In this document: one piece after another, positions 7,645-14,510 of the stretch
Layout: each line of letters begins with the position of its first letter
How positions within the stretch are numbered: position 1 is the stretch's first letter
DNA from: Candidatus Curtissbacteria bacterium
Lineage (GTDB): Bacteria; Patescibacteriota; Microgenomatia; Curtissbacterales; GWA2-41-24
Assembly (NCBI GenBank): GCA_030688205.1
Contig: JAUYIQ010000059.1
Location: 1 to 36,866 of the forward strand
Reading direction: 5' to 3'
Length of the DNA: 36,866 nt
Notes under the pieces: generated by a model
What the model was told of the DNA's origin: nothing
Database searches by the model: none
What the model saw: the letters and a program-made list of their open reading frames with translations, nothing else
Made by a program: the position numbers and the translations under genes

Positions 7645-8432
7645 ACTGGGAAAAATTATCTAAGATCGTGGAAAACGAAGTTGAAAAAACATTAATAAAA
7701 CTCGAAACATTTCTCAATTCTAAATTTCCAATCCTGTCAGTTTATTTAGGAATATCACAAAGAAAGTCTCCATCCTCAACCTTTTTACTCTCAATATTCC
7801 ACTCGCAAGTACACCAAAACTTAAAAGAGGAAGGACAAAAAACTTTCAAGAAGGATCTGGCTAGAATAGATGATTTCCTTAATACTTCTTACGATAGCCG
7901 AGGTAGACGAAGCATTGTATTTTTCACAGCAGGCAATAATTTATGGGAAACATTGGAATTTGAATTCTACCTTCCTCCACTATGCATAGTTTCAAATTCC
8001 CCTTATACCAATCCGATAATCGAAGTGCTCGGCAAGTACAAACCATATTTAGTTCTTTTAGCAGATAGAAAAAAAGCAAGGCTTTTTACAGTTCATCTTG
8101 GTCGGATTCAAGAACACAAAGATGTATTTAATGCCGAAGTACCACAAAGAGTAAAACATGGAGATAATACTTGGGATCAGCAAGATAAAATAATGAGGCA
8201 TATCGAAGACCACCTGCACAGGCACCTTAAGTTTATAGCACAAGAAACCAGAGAGTTTGTCAAAAAACATCCCGTTAAATTTGTGATAGTCGGCGGACAC
8301 AAAGACATTATCCCAAAAATTAAAAAACACCTAACTTATCCGCTTAACAAAATAGTCACAAGAGAATTTGTTACCGAACTTAATATTCCCTTAAACGAAG
8401 TTTTTCTACACAGCAAGAAAATAGCCAAATAA
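7641..8432 (+). CDS. Bacterial eRF1-like protein (baeRF/Vms1-like release factor fold)
   Basis: A 263-aa protein resembling the bacterial archaeo-eukaryotic release-factor (baeRF) superfamily, linked to ribosome rescue or hibernation. The core PYLVLLADRKKARLFTVHLGRIQEHKDV (about residues 133-160) is the characteristic middle-domain strand and turn; a charged loop and helix with many His residues follow (DQQDKIMRHIEDHLHRHLKFI). VIVGGHKDIIPKIKKHL and the C-terminal end complete the fold. The family's GGQ-like loop is not obvious: the equivalent stretch reads KHGDNTWDQQD, so peptidyl-tRNA hydrolysis is not assured. The start is the TTG that overlaps the pcm stop. The neighbours (HPF-like, Hsp20, Pcm) fit a ribosome-stress role. 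Confidence 0.72.
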   Translation: MNWEKLSKIVENEVEKTLIKLETFLNSKFPILSVYLGISQRKSPSSTFLLSIFHSQVHQNLKEEGQKTFKKDLARIDDFLNTSYDSRGRRSIVFFTAGNNLWETLEFEFYLPPLCIVSNSPYTNPIIEVLGKYKPYLVLLADRKKARLFTVHLGRIQEHKDVFNAEVPQRVKHGDNTWDQQDKIMRHIEDHLHRHLKFIAQETREFVKKHPVKFVIVGGHKDIIPKIKKHLTYPLNKIVTREFVTELNIPLNEVFLHSKKIAK

Positions 8433-8437
8433 AAATA

Positions 8438-8443
8438 TATAAT
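8438..8443 (+). promoter_or_regulatory. -10 element for the SDR gene
   Basis: A perfect TATAAT with 6 nt (GGATGA) before the ATG at 8450 and only 5 nt after the stop of the stress cluster. It predicts a leaderless mRNA. No -35 consensus is visible at 16-18 bp. Confidence 0.6.
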
Positions 8444-8449
8444 GGATGA

Positions 8450-9232
8450 ATGTTAAAAATGCCTGTGGAGAAGTTGCTTGATTTATCGGGAAAAACTGCA
8501 ATCATAACCGGTGCTGTTGGGATTGGCTTTGGCATTGCGTATCGACTGGCAGAGGCTGGAGCAAATGTTATGGTTGCAAGCTTGGGAGAAGAGGAAACTA
8601 CCGAGACGGCAAATAAGCTGAAAGGAAACGGGTGGAAAGCAACAGCCATTCAAGTTGATGTCGCTATCCAAGAAGACGTGAAACGAATGGTCGAGCGGAC
8701 AATTCAGACTTACGGTTCCATAGAAATTTTAGTGAATAATGCGGGCATATACCCATCGATTTCGGTCATGAAGATGACACTTGCCGACTTTGAAAAAGTT
8801 CTTGCGGTGAATTTAAAAAGCGTATTTTTGTGTACAAAATACGCGGCAGAGCAAATGATTAAGCAAGGTAATGGCGGAAGAATTATCAACATCACTTCAA
8901 TAGACGCTCTGCACCCGTCATCAGTTGGTCTTGCTCACTACGATGCGTCAAAGCATGGTGTCTGGGGTTTCACCAAGAATGTTGCCCTTGAACTTGCCCC
9001 CCACAAAATCTGGGTAAATGCTATTGCTCCGGGAGGTGTTCTTACCCCGGGCGTAGAGAAACTGCAGAAATCCAATAAAAATCTTCTTGAAAGTTTTCTT
9101 TCAAAAATTCCTATGCACAGACTCGGTGACACTGACGAAATAGGGAAAGTGGCGCTTTTTTTAGCATCCGATATGTCTTCTTACATGACCGGAAGCCAGA
9201 TAGTTGTTGACGGTGGTACACTTTTAACATAA
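8450..9232 (+). CDS. SDR family NAD(P)-dependent oxidoreductase
   Basis: Classical short-chain dehydrogenase/reductase, 260 aa. The Rossmann start is KTAIITGAVGIGFGIA (residues 15-30), followed by the NNAG motif, catalytic Ser in INITSIDA, the YDASK active site, and the APGGVLTPG and DGGTLLT ends typical of the family. The glycine loop reads TGAVGIG, one residue shorter than the usual TGxxxGxG, which is unusual. The substrate is not predictable; 3-oxoacyl-ACP reductase-like and sugar or alcohol dehydrogenases share this layout. It has its own promoter-like TATAAT. The cupin gene follows after 17 nt with a strong SD and is probably co-transcribed. Confidence 0.9.
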   Translation: MLKMPVEKLLDLSGKTAIITGAVGIGFGIAYRLAEAGANVMVASLGEEETTETANKLKGNGWKATAIQVDVAIQEDVKRMVERTIQTYGSIEILVNNAGIYPSISVMKMTLADFEKVLAVNLKSVFLCTKYAAEQMIKQGNGGRIINITSIDALHPSSVGLAHYDASKHGVWGFTKNVALELAPHKIWVNAIAPGGVLTPGVEKLQKSNKNLLESFLSKIPMHRLGDTDEIGKVALFLASDMSSYMTGSQIVVDGGTLLT

Positions 9233-9241
9233 AGGAGGTGA
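9232..9241 (+). promoter_or_regulatory. Strong Shine-Dalgarno that fixes the cupin start
   Basis: AAGGAGGTGA immediately after the SDR stop. It is ideally spaced for the ATG at 9250 but would overlap a GTG at 9238, so the ATG is preferred. It contrasts with the many SD-less starts here. Confidence 0.75.
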
Positions 9242-9249
9242 ATAAATAT

Positions 9250-9618
9250 ATGTTTGCAGAAGACATTAAAAAACTGACAAGCGAAAATACAAATTTCCGA
9301 AAAGTTTTACATACGGGTACTCACAGCCAGATTGTAGCAATGAGCATTCCCGCAAGCGGAGATATCGGTGAAGAAGTTCACCCGGATACTGACCAAATTC
9401 TCTTTTTTGTTGAAGGTGAAGGTGAAGCAATATTAAGCGGGGAAGTGCGAAATATTGACCTAAACGATGTAGTTTTCGTCCCGGCCGGTACAATGCATAA
9501 CTTTAAAAATACTACAGATCGTGATCTGAAACTTTTTACTGTTTACTCGCCACCACATCATCCCAACGGCACTATTCATAAAACAAAAGCAGATGCGGAA
9601 AAAGAGGAAGTTGTCTGA
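9250..9618 (+). CDS. Cupin domain protein
   Basis: A single-domain cupin of 122 aa. Motif 1 is GEEVHPDTDQILFFVEGEGEAIL (about residues 38-60), with the metal-ligand positions partly altered: one His followed by Asp and Gln where H-x-H...E is usual. Motif 2 is VFVPAGTMHNFKN (about 74-86), with the conserved PxGxxH. The C-terminus ends in a PPHHPNGTIH segment and a charged tail. Cupins of this size act as sugar or polyketide isomerases, dioxygenases or ligand sensors; nothing here decides which. It is coupled to the SDR gene, suggesting a small redox or carbohydrate operon. Confidence 0.85.
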   Translation: MFAEDIKKLTSENTNFRKVLHTGTHSQIVAMSIPASGDIGEEVHPDTDQILFFVEGEGEAILSGEVRNIDLNDVVFVPAGTMHNFKNTTDRDLKLFTVYSPPHHPNGTIHKTKADAEKEEVV

Positions 9619-9638
9619 TGATACCCAAGTGTTAGAAT
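9611..9638 (+). promoter_or_regulatory. Promoter for the hypothetical at 9645
   Basis: TTGTCT (9611-9616), 16-bp spacer, extended -10 TGTTAGAAT (9630-9638). Six nt (TAAATT) then the GTG start. The -35 lies in the last codons of the cupin gene. Confidence 0.55.
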
Positions 9639-9644
9639 TAAATT

Positions 9645-10268
9645 GTGAAGAAAATAGTAATTGTTTCATTTGTCACGATTTTTGCTCTATTAGTTTTGCT
9701 AATTATCACAAGCATTTTTATAAGCTTCAAAACTATCAAGCCTACTACTGAGGTAATAAATCGCGATCTGAAAAACTATTTTTCCAAAATAGTATATATC
9801 CCTGAAGGAATACCGCCTCCGCAACAAACCCTAGACAAAACGGAATATTTTTGGGAGATGGAAACCCCGCAGGGCGAAGTCACAAGTATCAGGCTCAAAT
9901 ATGATCCATCATTTACAAAAGGAAAAAACACAATTCAAGTGATTTTAGAAATGCCGGAAAATGGAGACCCGAGTATTTTTAACAAAGTTCTACCCGCAGT
10001 AATTTCAGATAAACAGTCCCTTGATTCTGCCCAAGATCCTCAAAAGGCGAATTTAAATGCCAATCAGGAATTAGGTTACGAAAAACTATCATTGTTTACA
10101 AAAAAGGAAACAAATCAAACAACAAAAATCATTTGGGAATTCAAAAAAGAATCTTTGGGAGACAAAATTAATCAGGAGTACGCAAAACTTTACAAATACC
10201 CGCCAGCACTCTTCAAAATTCTATACAACGTGCCTCAAATTACCTTGGGCCTTCTTGCCGCAGGTTAA
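9645..10268 (+). CDS. Hypothetical membrane-anchored protein
   Basis: A 207-aa protein with one N-terminal helix (about residues 4-27) and a soluble outside domain, of no family I recognise. The domain is rich in Lys and Gln, with TEYFWEMETPQGEVTSIRLKYDP and an unusual stretch SLDSAQDPQ at about residue 126. That stretch resembles peptides translated from short interspersed repeats in some bacterial genomes, so it may be a repeat scar; this is tentative. The GTG start is supported by the extended -10 element 6 nt upstream. A bidirectional terminator lies downstream. Confidence 0.62.
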   Translation: MKKIVIVSFVTIFALLVLLIITSIFISFKTIKPTTEVINRDLKNYFSKIVYIPEGIPPPQQTLDKTEYFWEMETPQGEVTSIRLKYDPSFTKGKNTIQVILEMPENGDPSIFNKVLPAVISDKQSLDSAQDPQKANLNANQELGYEKLSLFTKKETNQTTKIIWEFKKESLGDKINQEYAKLYKYPPALFKILYNVPQITLGLLAAG

Positions 10269-10334
10269 TTCCGAGCGAAAAATCCCAGAATTAATACTTA
10301 GGATGAAGCGAATTTTGAAGTGAGGAAAAGAGAA

Positions 10335-10354
10335 CCACGGCCTTTAGACCGTGG
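10335..10354. repeat. IS200/IS605-like terminal hairpin, possible element relic
   Basis: CCACGG (10335-10340) and CCGTGG (10349-10354) flank CCTTTAGA. A GC-rich hairpin with a TTTAG loop, flanked by AGAA and GGGG, resembles the imperfect palindromes at ends of IS200/IS605 elements and their TnpB guide RNAs. No TnpA or TnpB frame is nearby. Confidence 0.35.
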
Positions 10355-10371
10355 GGATCTATTTTCACCAG

Positions 10372-10416
10372 AAAAAACCCCTAAAACCACATATAGAAGT
10401 GTTCTCGGGGGTTTTT
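10372..10416. terminator. Bidirectional intrinsic terminator
   Basis: AAAAACCCC (10373-10381) pairs with GGGGTTTTT (10408-10416) around a 26-nt loop. It gives a T-run on either strand and lies between the convergent genes ending at 10268 and 10433. Confidence 0.65.
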
Positions 10417-10432
10417 CGAAAAAACAACTGTC

Positions 10433-10576
10433 TTAGCCACCAATTTTAAACATTGCAGTGCCGCAAACCGGACACTTGCCTTTCATTGCTGGTTTACCAT
10501 TCTTCATGGTAACTTTTTCTGCATTGGGATCATCTCTCTTTGCGCGGCATTTAACACAGTACATTGTTGTAGCCAT
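10433..10576 (-). CDS. DUF5679 zinc-ribbon protein
   Basis: A 47-aa protein, MATTMYCVKCRAKR..., with two CxxC pairs (Cys7/Cys10 in YCVKC, Cys35/Cys38 in CPVCG) that should bind one zinc. The middle KVTMKNGKPAMKGKCPVCGTAMFKIG matches the DUF5679 pattern, including the basic region between the Cys pairs. These proteins are of unknown function and widespread in small-genome bacteria. A very strong SD (GGAGGTGA, 10584-10591) precedes the ATG. The 98-nt upstream region holds small hairpins and a tandem repeat. The terminator at 10372 follows the stop. Confidence 0.88.
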   Translation of the reverse strand: MATTMYCVKCRAKRDDPNAEKVTMKNGKPAMKGKCPVCGTAMFKIGG

Positions 10577-10583
10577 CTATAAA

Positions 10584-10674
10584 TCACCTCCTTCAAGCAG
10601 GGAAGATACTAGCCTAATGCTAGCCATAAGTTAAGGCTGTTTAGCCTCAATTAGCCTCAACAATAACATAGAGA
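10584..10674 (-). promoter_or_regulatory. Structured 5' region of the DUF5679 gene with strong SD
   Basis: On the minus strand, going towards the gene, it holds a tandem 10-bp repeat (TTGAGGCTAA type, about 10640-10660), a hairpin AGGCT-AAAC-AGCCT, a hairpin CTAGC-ATTAG-GCTAG and then the GGAGGTGA SD. Such a leader is exceptional here, where most leaders are near zero length. Confidence 0.4.
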
Positions 10675-10941
10675 TTAGCGAAGTGTCAAGCTCAGAACAA
10701 CCTGCACGACAATAATGACAGAAGCAGCTATTACTATCCTAAACAAATCGCCTCGTGTATTGACTGTCTCATCAATCCTTTTACTAGATACGGTTACAAC
10801 CTTAGACTGACTAACAGCTGGCGTTGGTTCATCATATACAACCTTGCTCTCGACGAAAGTAAACCGTCTTTCGCTTGCTGTTTGTTTTCGCCTTCTTGTT
10901 TTAAATGGCACAAGAGTAATCTTACTGTTTGCATCGGTCAT
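10675..10941 (-). CDS. Small tail-anchored hypothetical protein
   Basis: An 88-aa protein with a basic N-terminal part (PFKTRRRKQTASERRFTFVESK), a Pro/Ser linker (YDEPTPAVSQSK) and a single C-terminal helix (LFRIVIAASVIIVVQVVLSLTL) with only one residue after it, as in a tail-anchored protein. No family is recognised. The ATG at 10941 is preferred; an ATG at 10962 and a longer frame to 11043 would run into the divergent DUF4446 gene. It may share regulation with that gene, which is also membrane-linked. Confidence 0.5.
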   Translation of the reverse strand: MTDANSKITLVPFKTRRRKQTASERRFTFVESKVVYDEPTPAVSQSKVVTVSSKRIDETVNTRGDLFRIVIAASVIIVVQVVLSLTLR

Positions 10942-11024
10942 TGACAAGAATTGGAAACGCATGGTAAAAAAGTGGGTACTAGATTTGTCCAAACCGAACC
11001 AGACTCGGTCCAAGATATTCCAAA

Positions 11025-11489
11025 ATGCAATTATCCTCAACAAATATTCTTCTGACCATAGTCATTATCTGGCTAGCACTTTTAAATATTTACCTGTTTA
11101 AGGCTGTAGCGGGTTATAAAAAAATTACCCACGGCACCCAAAATTTAAATCTTGAGCAAATTCTTGACCTTTTGTTCAAAAAAGTTGATCTTTCTGAAAA
11201 AAGAATGGCCCAGCAAGCTGAAGAAGTTGCAAAACTTGAAATGGCAAACAGGTTAAATATTCAAAAACATGCATTAATGCGGTTTAATCCGTTTGAAGAT
11301 ACCGGCGGAGACCAAAGCTTTGTTGCAGCCTTTTTAGACGGGGAAAATAATGGTATTGTTATATCATCGCTTCACACAAGAAGTGGAACAAGAGTTTATG
11401 CGAAAAATGTTACAGCAGGCAAAGCAGATAGTCATCAATTCTCAAAGGAGGAGAAAGAGGTAGTAGAAAAAGCTGCCCGTCGAGTTTGA
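11025..11489 (+). CDS. DUF4446 family protein
   Basis: A 154-aa membrane-anchored protein. It has an N-terminal helix (about residues 8-27), then a helical linker likely to form a coiled coil (ILDLLFKKVDLSEKRMAQQAEEVAKLE), then the DUF4446 core: QKHALMRFNPFEDTGGDQSF, VAAFLDGENNGIVISSLHTRSGTRVYAKNV and the KEEKEVVEKAA end. Function is unknown. The ATG lies 5 nt after a weak GATATT. The next gene begins 18 nt after the stop, with a small hairpin at the junction, so the two are probably co-transcribed. Length is normal for the family. Confidence 0.88.
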   Translation: MQLSSTNILLTIVIIWLALLNIYLFKAVAGYKKITHGTQNLNLEQILDLLFKKVDLSEKRMAQQAEEVAKLEMANRLNIQKHALMRFNPFEDTGGDQSFVAAFLDGENNGIVISSLHTRSGTRVYAKNVTAGKADSHQFSKEEKEVVEKAARRV

Positions 11490-11495
11490 CTCGAC
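11479..11495 (+). repeat. Short hairpin at the DUF4446/DUF3048 junction
   Basis: GTCGAG-TTTGA-CTCGAC forms a 6-bp stem over the DUF4446 stop. No T-run follows. It could mask the downstream TTG start or mark an RNA processing point; it is not a convincing terminator. Confidence 0.4.
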
Positions 11496-11507
11496 CTAAA
11501 AGTAAAG

Positions 11508-12656
11508 TTGAAAAATAAACTAAGTTTCTTGTTAAGTAACAAAATCTTAACTCTAATAATAGGAAGCATCGTTTTGTACGCTGCTTCGGCAGGGATTTCT
11601 TATATGATTTTTAATAAAGTTCTTACAGGCCCCGTTAGCATCTCAACTCCGTTTGGGAACCTTACAGACATTACATCCGGTTCTGAAGAAGGTACGAAAG
11701 ACAGACCATGTCCTCTAAACGGTGCCATGTACACCAAAGTCCGAGAAGAAGCTTGGCAAAAGAGAAGACCCCTTGGTGTGATGGTTGAAGACCATATAGA
11801 TTCCAGACCGCTAAGAGGACTAACAAGAGCAGACGTCATTTACGAAGCAGTTGCAGAAGGCGGAATTACCAGACAGCTTGTCATGTACCTTTGTCAGGAT
11901 GCCGGTGACATATCACCGATAAGAAGTGCCAGAACTTACTTTCTAGACTGGCTTTCAGAATATGATGCACTTTATGCCCATGTTGGTGGAGCAAATACAG
12001 ATGGCCCGGCAGATGCTCTCGGGCAGATTAAAGATTATGGAATCTATGACATGGATCAATTCGGTTTAGGCTTCCCAACCTATTGGCGTGGTACTGAAAA
12101 GTTTGCTCCGCACAACGTCCATTCAACCACTAAAAAATTATGGGAAGCTGCAGAAAAAAGAAACTATGGACCCGAAGACGATAAAGGTGTCAGATGGGAC
12201 AAAAACTTCACAAGCTGGAAGTTCAAAGACGATACGGCACTTGAAGCAAGAGGAGACCAAAAACCAATCAGTGTACCATTTTGGGCTAACCAGCCGGATT
12301 ACACCTCAACATGGCAGTATGACAAAACCACAAATACTTATAAAAAATATCACGGAGCAACCGCCCAGATCGATGACCTGACAAATGAAAATATGTTCGC
12401 AAAAAATTTAGTTGTTCAATTCCAAACAGAAAGAGATGCAAACGATGGATATCCTGACGGCCATCTGTTATATGGAACAAAGGGATCTGGAAAAGCGTTG
12501 TTTTTCGCAGACGGGAAAGCAGTTGAAGGAAAATGGATAAAAGAAAGCCGGACTTCAAGAACGAAGTACGTAGACGCGAAGGGCAAGGAAATAGAATTTA
12601 ACAGGGGATTAATCTGGATTCAAACCATTCCTGTAGGAAACGTAGTAGAATACTAA
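11508..12656 (+). CDS. DUF3048 (YerB-like) extracytoplasmic protein
   Basis: A 382-aa protein with one N-terminal helix (about residues 12-35) and an exported DUF3048 domain. The signature is clear: RRPLGVMVEDHIDSRPLRGLTRADVIYEAVAEGGITR, then ISPIRSARTYFLDWLSEYDALYAHVGG, and in the C-terminal half NLVVQFQTERDA, YGTKGSGKALFFADGKAVEGKWIKES and RGLIWIQTIPVG. Function is unproven; YerB relatives are lipoproteins, but no lipobox Cys is seen here. The start is a TTG in AAGTTGAAAAAT, preferred because it gives a basic N-terminus just before the helix. It follows DUF4446 closely. Confidence 0.9.
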   Translation: MKNKLSFLLSNKILTLIIGSIVLYAASAGISYMIFNKVLTGPVSISTPFGNLTDITSGSEEGTKDRPCPLNGAMYTKVREEAWQKRRPLGVMVEDHIDSRPLRGLTRADVIYEAVAEGGITRQLVMYLCQDAGDISPIRSARTYFLDWLSEYDALYAHVGGANTDGPADALGQIKDYGIYDMDQFGLGFPTYWRGTEKFAPHNVHSTTKKLWEAAEKRNYGPEDDKGVRWDKNFTSWKFKDDTALEARGDQKPISVPFWANQPDYTSTWQYDKTTNTYKKYHGATAQIDDLTNENMFAKNLVVQFQTERDANDGYPDGHLLYGTKGSGKALFFADGKAVEGKWIKESRTSRTKYVDAKGKEIEFNRGLIWIQTIPVGNVVEY

Positions 12657-12682
12657 TCTAACTGCCGCAGTCTGCCCCCTTT

Positions 12683-13261
12683 ATGTTGATAGATATATTG
12701 ATCTCAAAAGTTAGAGTAAAAATTCTCGAACTATTTCTGAGCAATCCTGATCAGGTTTATCATGTCAGGGATATTGTAAGACGTGTCGAAGAAGAAATTA
12801 ATGCGGTCAGACGCGAGTTAGCAAGGCTGGAAAAAACCGGGCTCCTTAGTTCACAATGGAGAGCAAACAGAAGATACTACTCAGCCAAAAAAGACCATCT
12901 TTTTTACTTTGAACTTCTTTCAATTATAAACAAGACAGTAGGTCTTGGAGGAAATATAATCAAAAATAAGGTTAAAATTGGTAAGGTTAAATACGCAATG
13001 CTTTCGGGTTCTTTTGTAAGAGGTAAGCCCTATACAACAACAGACGTAGACCTATTTGTTGTAGGTGCAATACTTTTGTCTGAACTTGGAGCTATAGTGA
13101 GGGACGAAGAAACAAGAAGAAGTCGCGAAATAAACTTTACCCCAATGACTGAAGAAGAATTCGCCTTCAGAAAAAGCCGAAGAGATCCATTTGTGATGGG
13201 TGTCCTTTCCAAGCCCCGCGTCATGCTCATAGGCGACGAAGACGAAATGGTAAAACTTTAA
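12683..13261 (+). CDS. HTH-nucleotidyltransferase fusion protein
   Basis: A 192-aa protein. Residues about 5-75 form a winged helix of ArsR/MarR type (ILISKVRVKILELFLSNPDQVYHVRDIVRRV...AVRRELARLEKTGLL). Residues about 105-140 carry a minimal nucleotidyltransferase motif, LSGSFVRGKPYTTTDVDLFVVG, with the GSxxxG and DxD acidic pair. Family relatives use this fold to transfer nucleotides to proteins or small molecules, often as antitoxins (MNT/HepT systems), but no HEPN partner gene is adjacent. It could be a self-modifying regulator. The ATG at 12683 gives a complete HTH. The fusion is widespread in small-genome bacteria and archaea but uncharacterised. Confidence 0.72.
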   Translation: MLIDILISKVRVKILELFLSNPDQVYHVRDIVRRVEEEINAVRRELARLEKTGLLSSQWRANRRYYSAKKDHLFYFELLSIINKTVGLGGNIIKNKVKIGKVKYAMLSGSFVRGKPYTTTDVDLFVVGAILLSELGAIVRDEETRRSREINFTPMTEEEFAFRKSRRDPFVMGVLSKPRVMLIGDEDEMVKL

Positions 13262-13266
13262 ACCTC

Positions 13267-13296
13267 TTGACCTATCTACTATAGGTTGGTTATAAT
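13267..13296 (+). promoter_or_regulatory. Strong promoter for the orphan gene at 13303
   Basis: TTGACC (13267-13272), 18-bp spacer, perfect TATAAT (13291-13296), then 6 nt (TTCCAA) and ATG. This is the cleanest leaderless-type promoter in the window. Confidence 0.75.
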
Positions 13297-13302
13297 TTCC
13301 AA

Positions 13303-14472
13303 ATGGCAGAACGGACTTCTGTTTCACCAGAAAGTGAAAGGTGGGTAAGAACACCTGTTATATGGGTTACTCTCAAGGAAACGGAAACAGTTCTGAGAAA
13401 TTTTGGTTTTAATCTGGATCTAAGAATGTCCGGATTAGTTCAATTCGCGACTCAAAGTGAAATTTCGCAAGTTCAACTTGAAACTATCAAAGCCTCAAGC
13501 CTATTTGTTAGAAGTTACTTGGAATCAGGATTGCCAGAAGAAGGCATCCTTAACCCTCCTCCCTTAACCAGAGGAACTCTTGGTAAGAAAGAGCAGTTTA
13601 TATTTTCGAAAGATATTTTCAGACCATTAACTATTACTAATCCTTCACCTGCCCAGCGTAGAATTGTTTCCGATCTTTCGGTGGCTATGTTTAGAGGTAT
13701 TTTTGCATATGCTATACAAGACCAAACTCAAGAGCAATCGATTCCTAAGGTACCAAAATTGATAGAAATTATTACGGAATCAGTAGAAGAATATGCTCAG
13801 AGAAGGTTAACAGATCCAAAACTAAAAAGAGCTGTTCGAAGATTTTTGAAACGATATCAAGACGAAATAGGTGGCGACCAAAATCTTTTTATTATGGCAA
13901 AAGGAGCCCATATTGAATTATGGACGACTCGCAATGAAGAACAACTTAAAGTAGCCGAAATTCTTAAACAGCATGACACGACAGTATTAAGTATTCTAAC
14001 GAATGCTGGGCAGGAATTTTTCGAACAACACATGCAAAGACAATATCATTGGTTTCAAAGACCACAAACTCCAATGCCCATGCCTGTCAGCGAGGAAGAC
14101 GTTGATTTAATTAAGAATGCGCTCGAGGAAATGGGTGTAGGAAATAAACCAAAAAACATACTTGCGAGTTATTTAATAAGTGGACCAGGAAAGTATTTAG
14201 CTGCTTGTCTCTTAGCTGTTTTCTTAGAGGAGGATCTGGCATACAAAGAGGCTCAAGACTCTCATATAGCTTCTGTAACAACAGCCACGGATGAACAAGA
14301 ACAACCAAAGTTAAGTGATAACGCCCGACAATTATTAGAGAAGTTTGGTCATTTGATTAATGTCGATGATTCTAAAATTGAAGAAGAGCCAATCGAAGAG
14401 CCATTGGATGAAGAGAATGCCTTAAAATTCCAAAAAATAATCACTAAAAAAGCAAGAAGACAAAGCGAGTAA
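13303..14472 (+). CDS. Hypothetical protein, unrecognised family
   Basis: A 389-aa soluble protein of no known family. It is mainly helical with no signal peptide or membrane helix. A basic stretch (RRLTDPKLKRAVRRFLKRYQDEIGG, about 168-192) is followed by FIMAKGAHIELWTTRNEEQLKVAEIL. The C-terminal third is acidic (DDSKIEEEPIEEPLDEEN) and ends in a basic patch (KKARRQSE). I see no nucleotide-binding or catalytic signature. A near-consensus TTGACC-N18-TATAAT promoter suggests strong expression, which is notable for an orphan. It lies between an HTH-nucleotidyltransferase and secD but has its own promoter. Confidence 0.7.
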   Translation: MAERTSVSPESERWVRTPVIWVTLKETETVLRNFGFNLDLRMSGLVQFATQSEISQVQLETIKASSLFVRSYLESGLPEEGILNPPPLTRGTLGKKEQFIFSKDIFRPLTITNPSPAQRRIVSDLSVAMFRGIFAYAIQDQTQEQSIPKVPKLIEIITESVEEYAQRRLTDPKLKRAVRRFLKRYQDEIGGDQNLFIMAKGAHIELWTTRNEEQLKVAEILKQHDTTVLSILTNAGQEFFEQHMQRQYHWFQRPQTPMPMPVSEEDVDLIKNALEEMGVGNKPKNILASYLISGPGKYLAACLLAVFLEEDLAYKEAQDSHIASVTTATDEQEQPKLSDNARQLLEKFGHLINVDDSKIEEEPIEEPLDEENALKFQKIITKKARRQSE

Positions 14473-14496
14473 TATCCAAAAATCATTCTCCTGATA

Positions 14497-14502
14497 TATA
14501 AT
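14497..14502 (+). promoter_or_regulatory. -10 element for secD
   Basis: Perfect TATAAT with 8 nt before the ATG at 14511, 30 nt after the previous stop. No clear -35. Confidence 0.55.
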
Positions 14503-14510
14503 CTTGGGTA

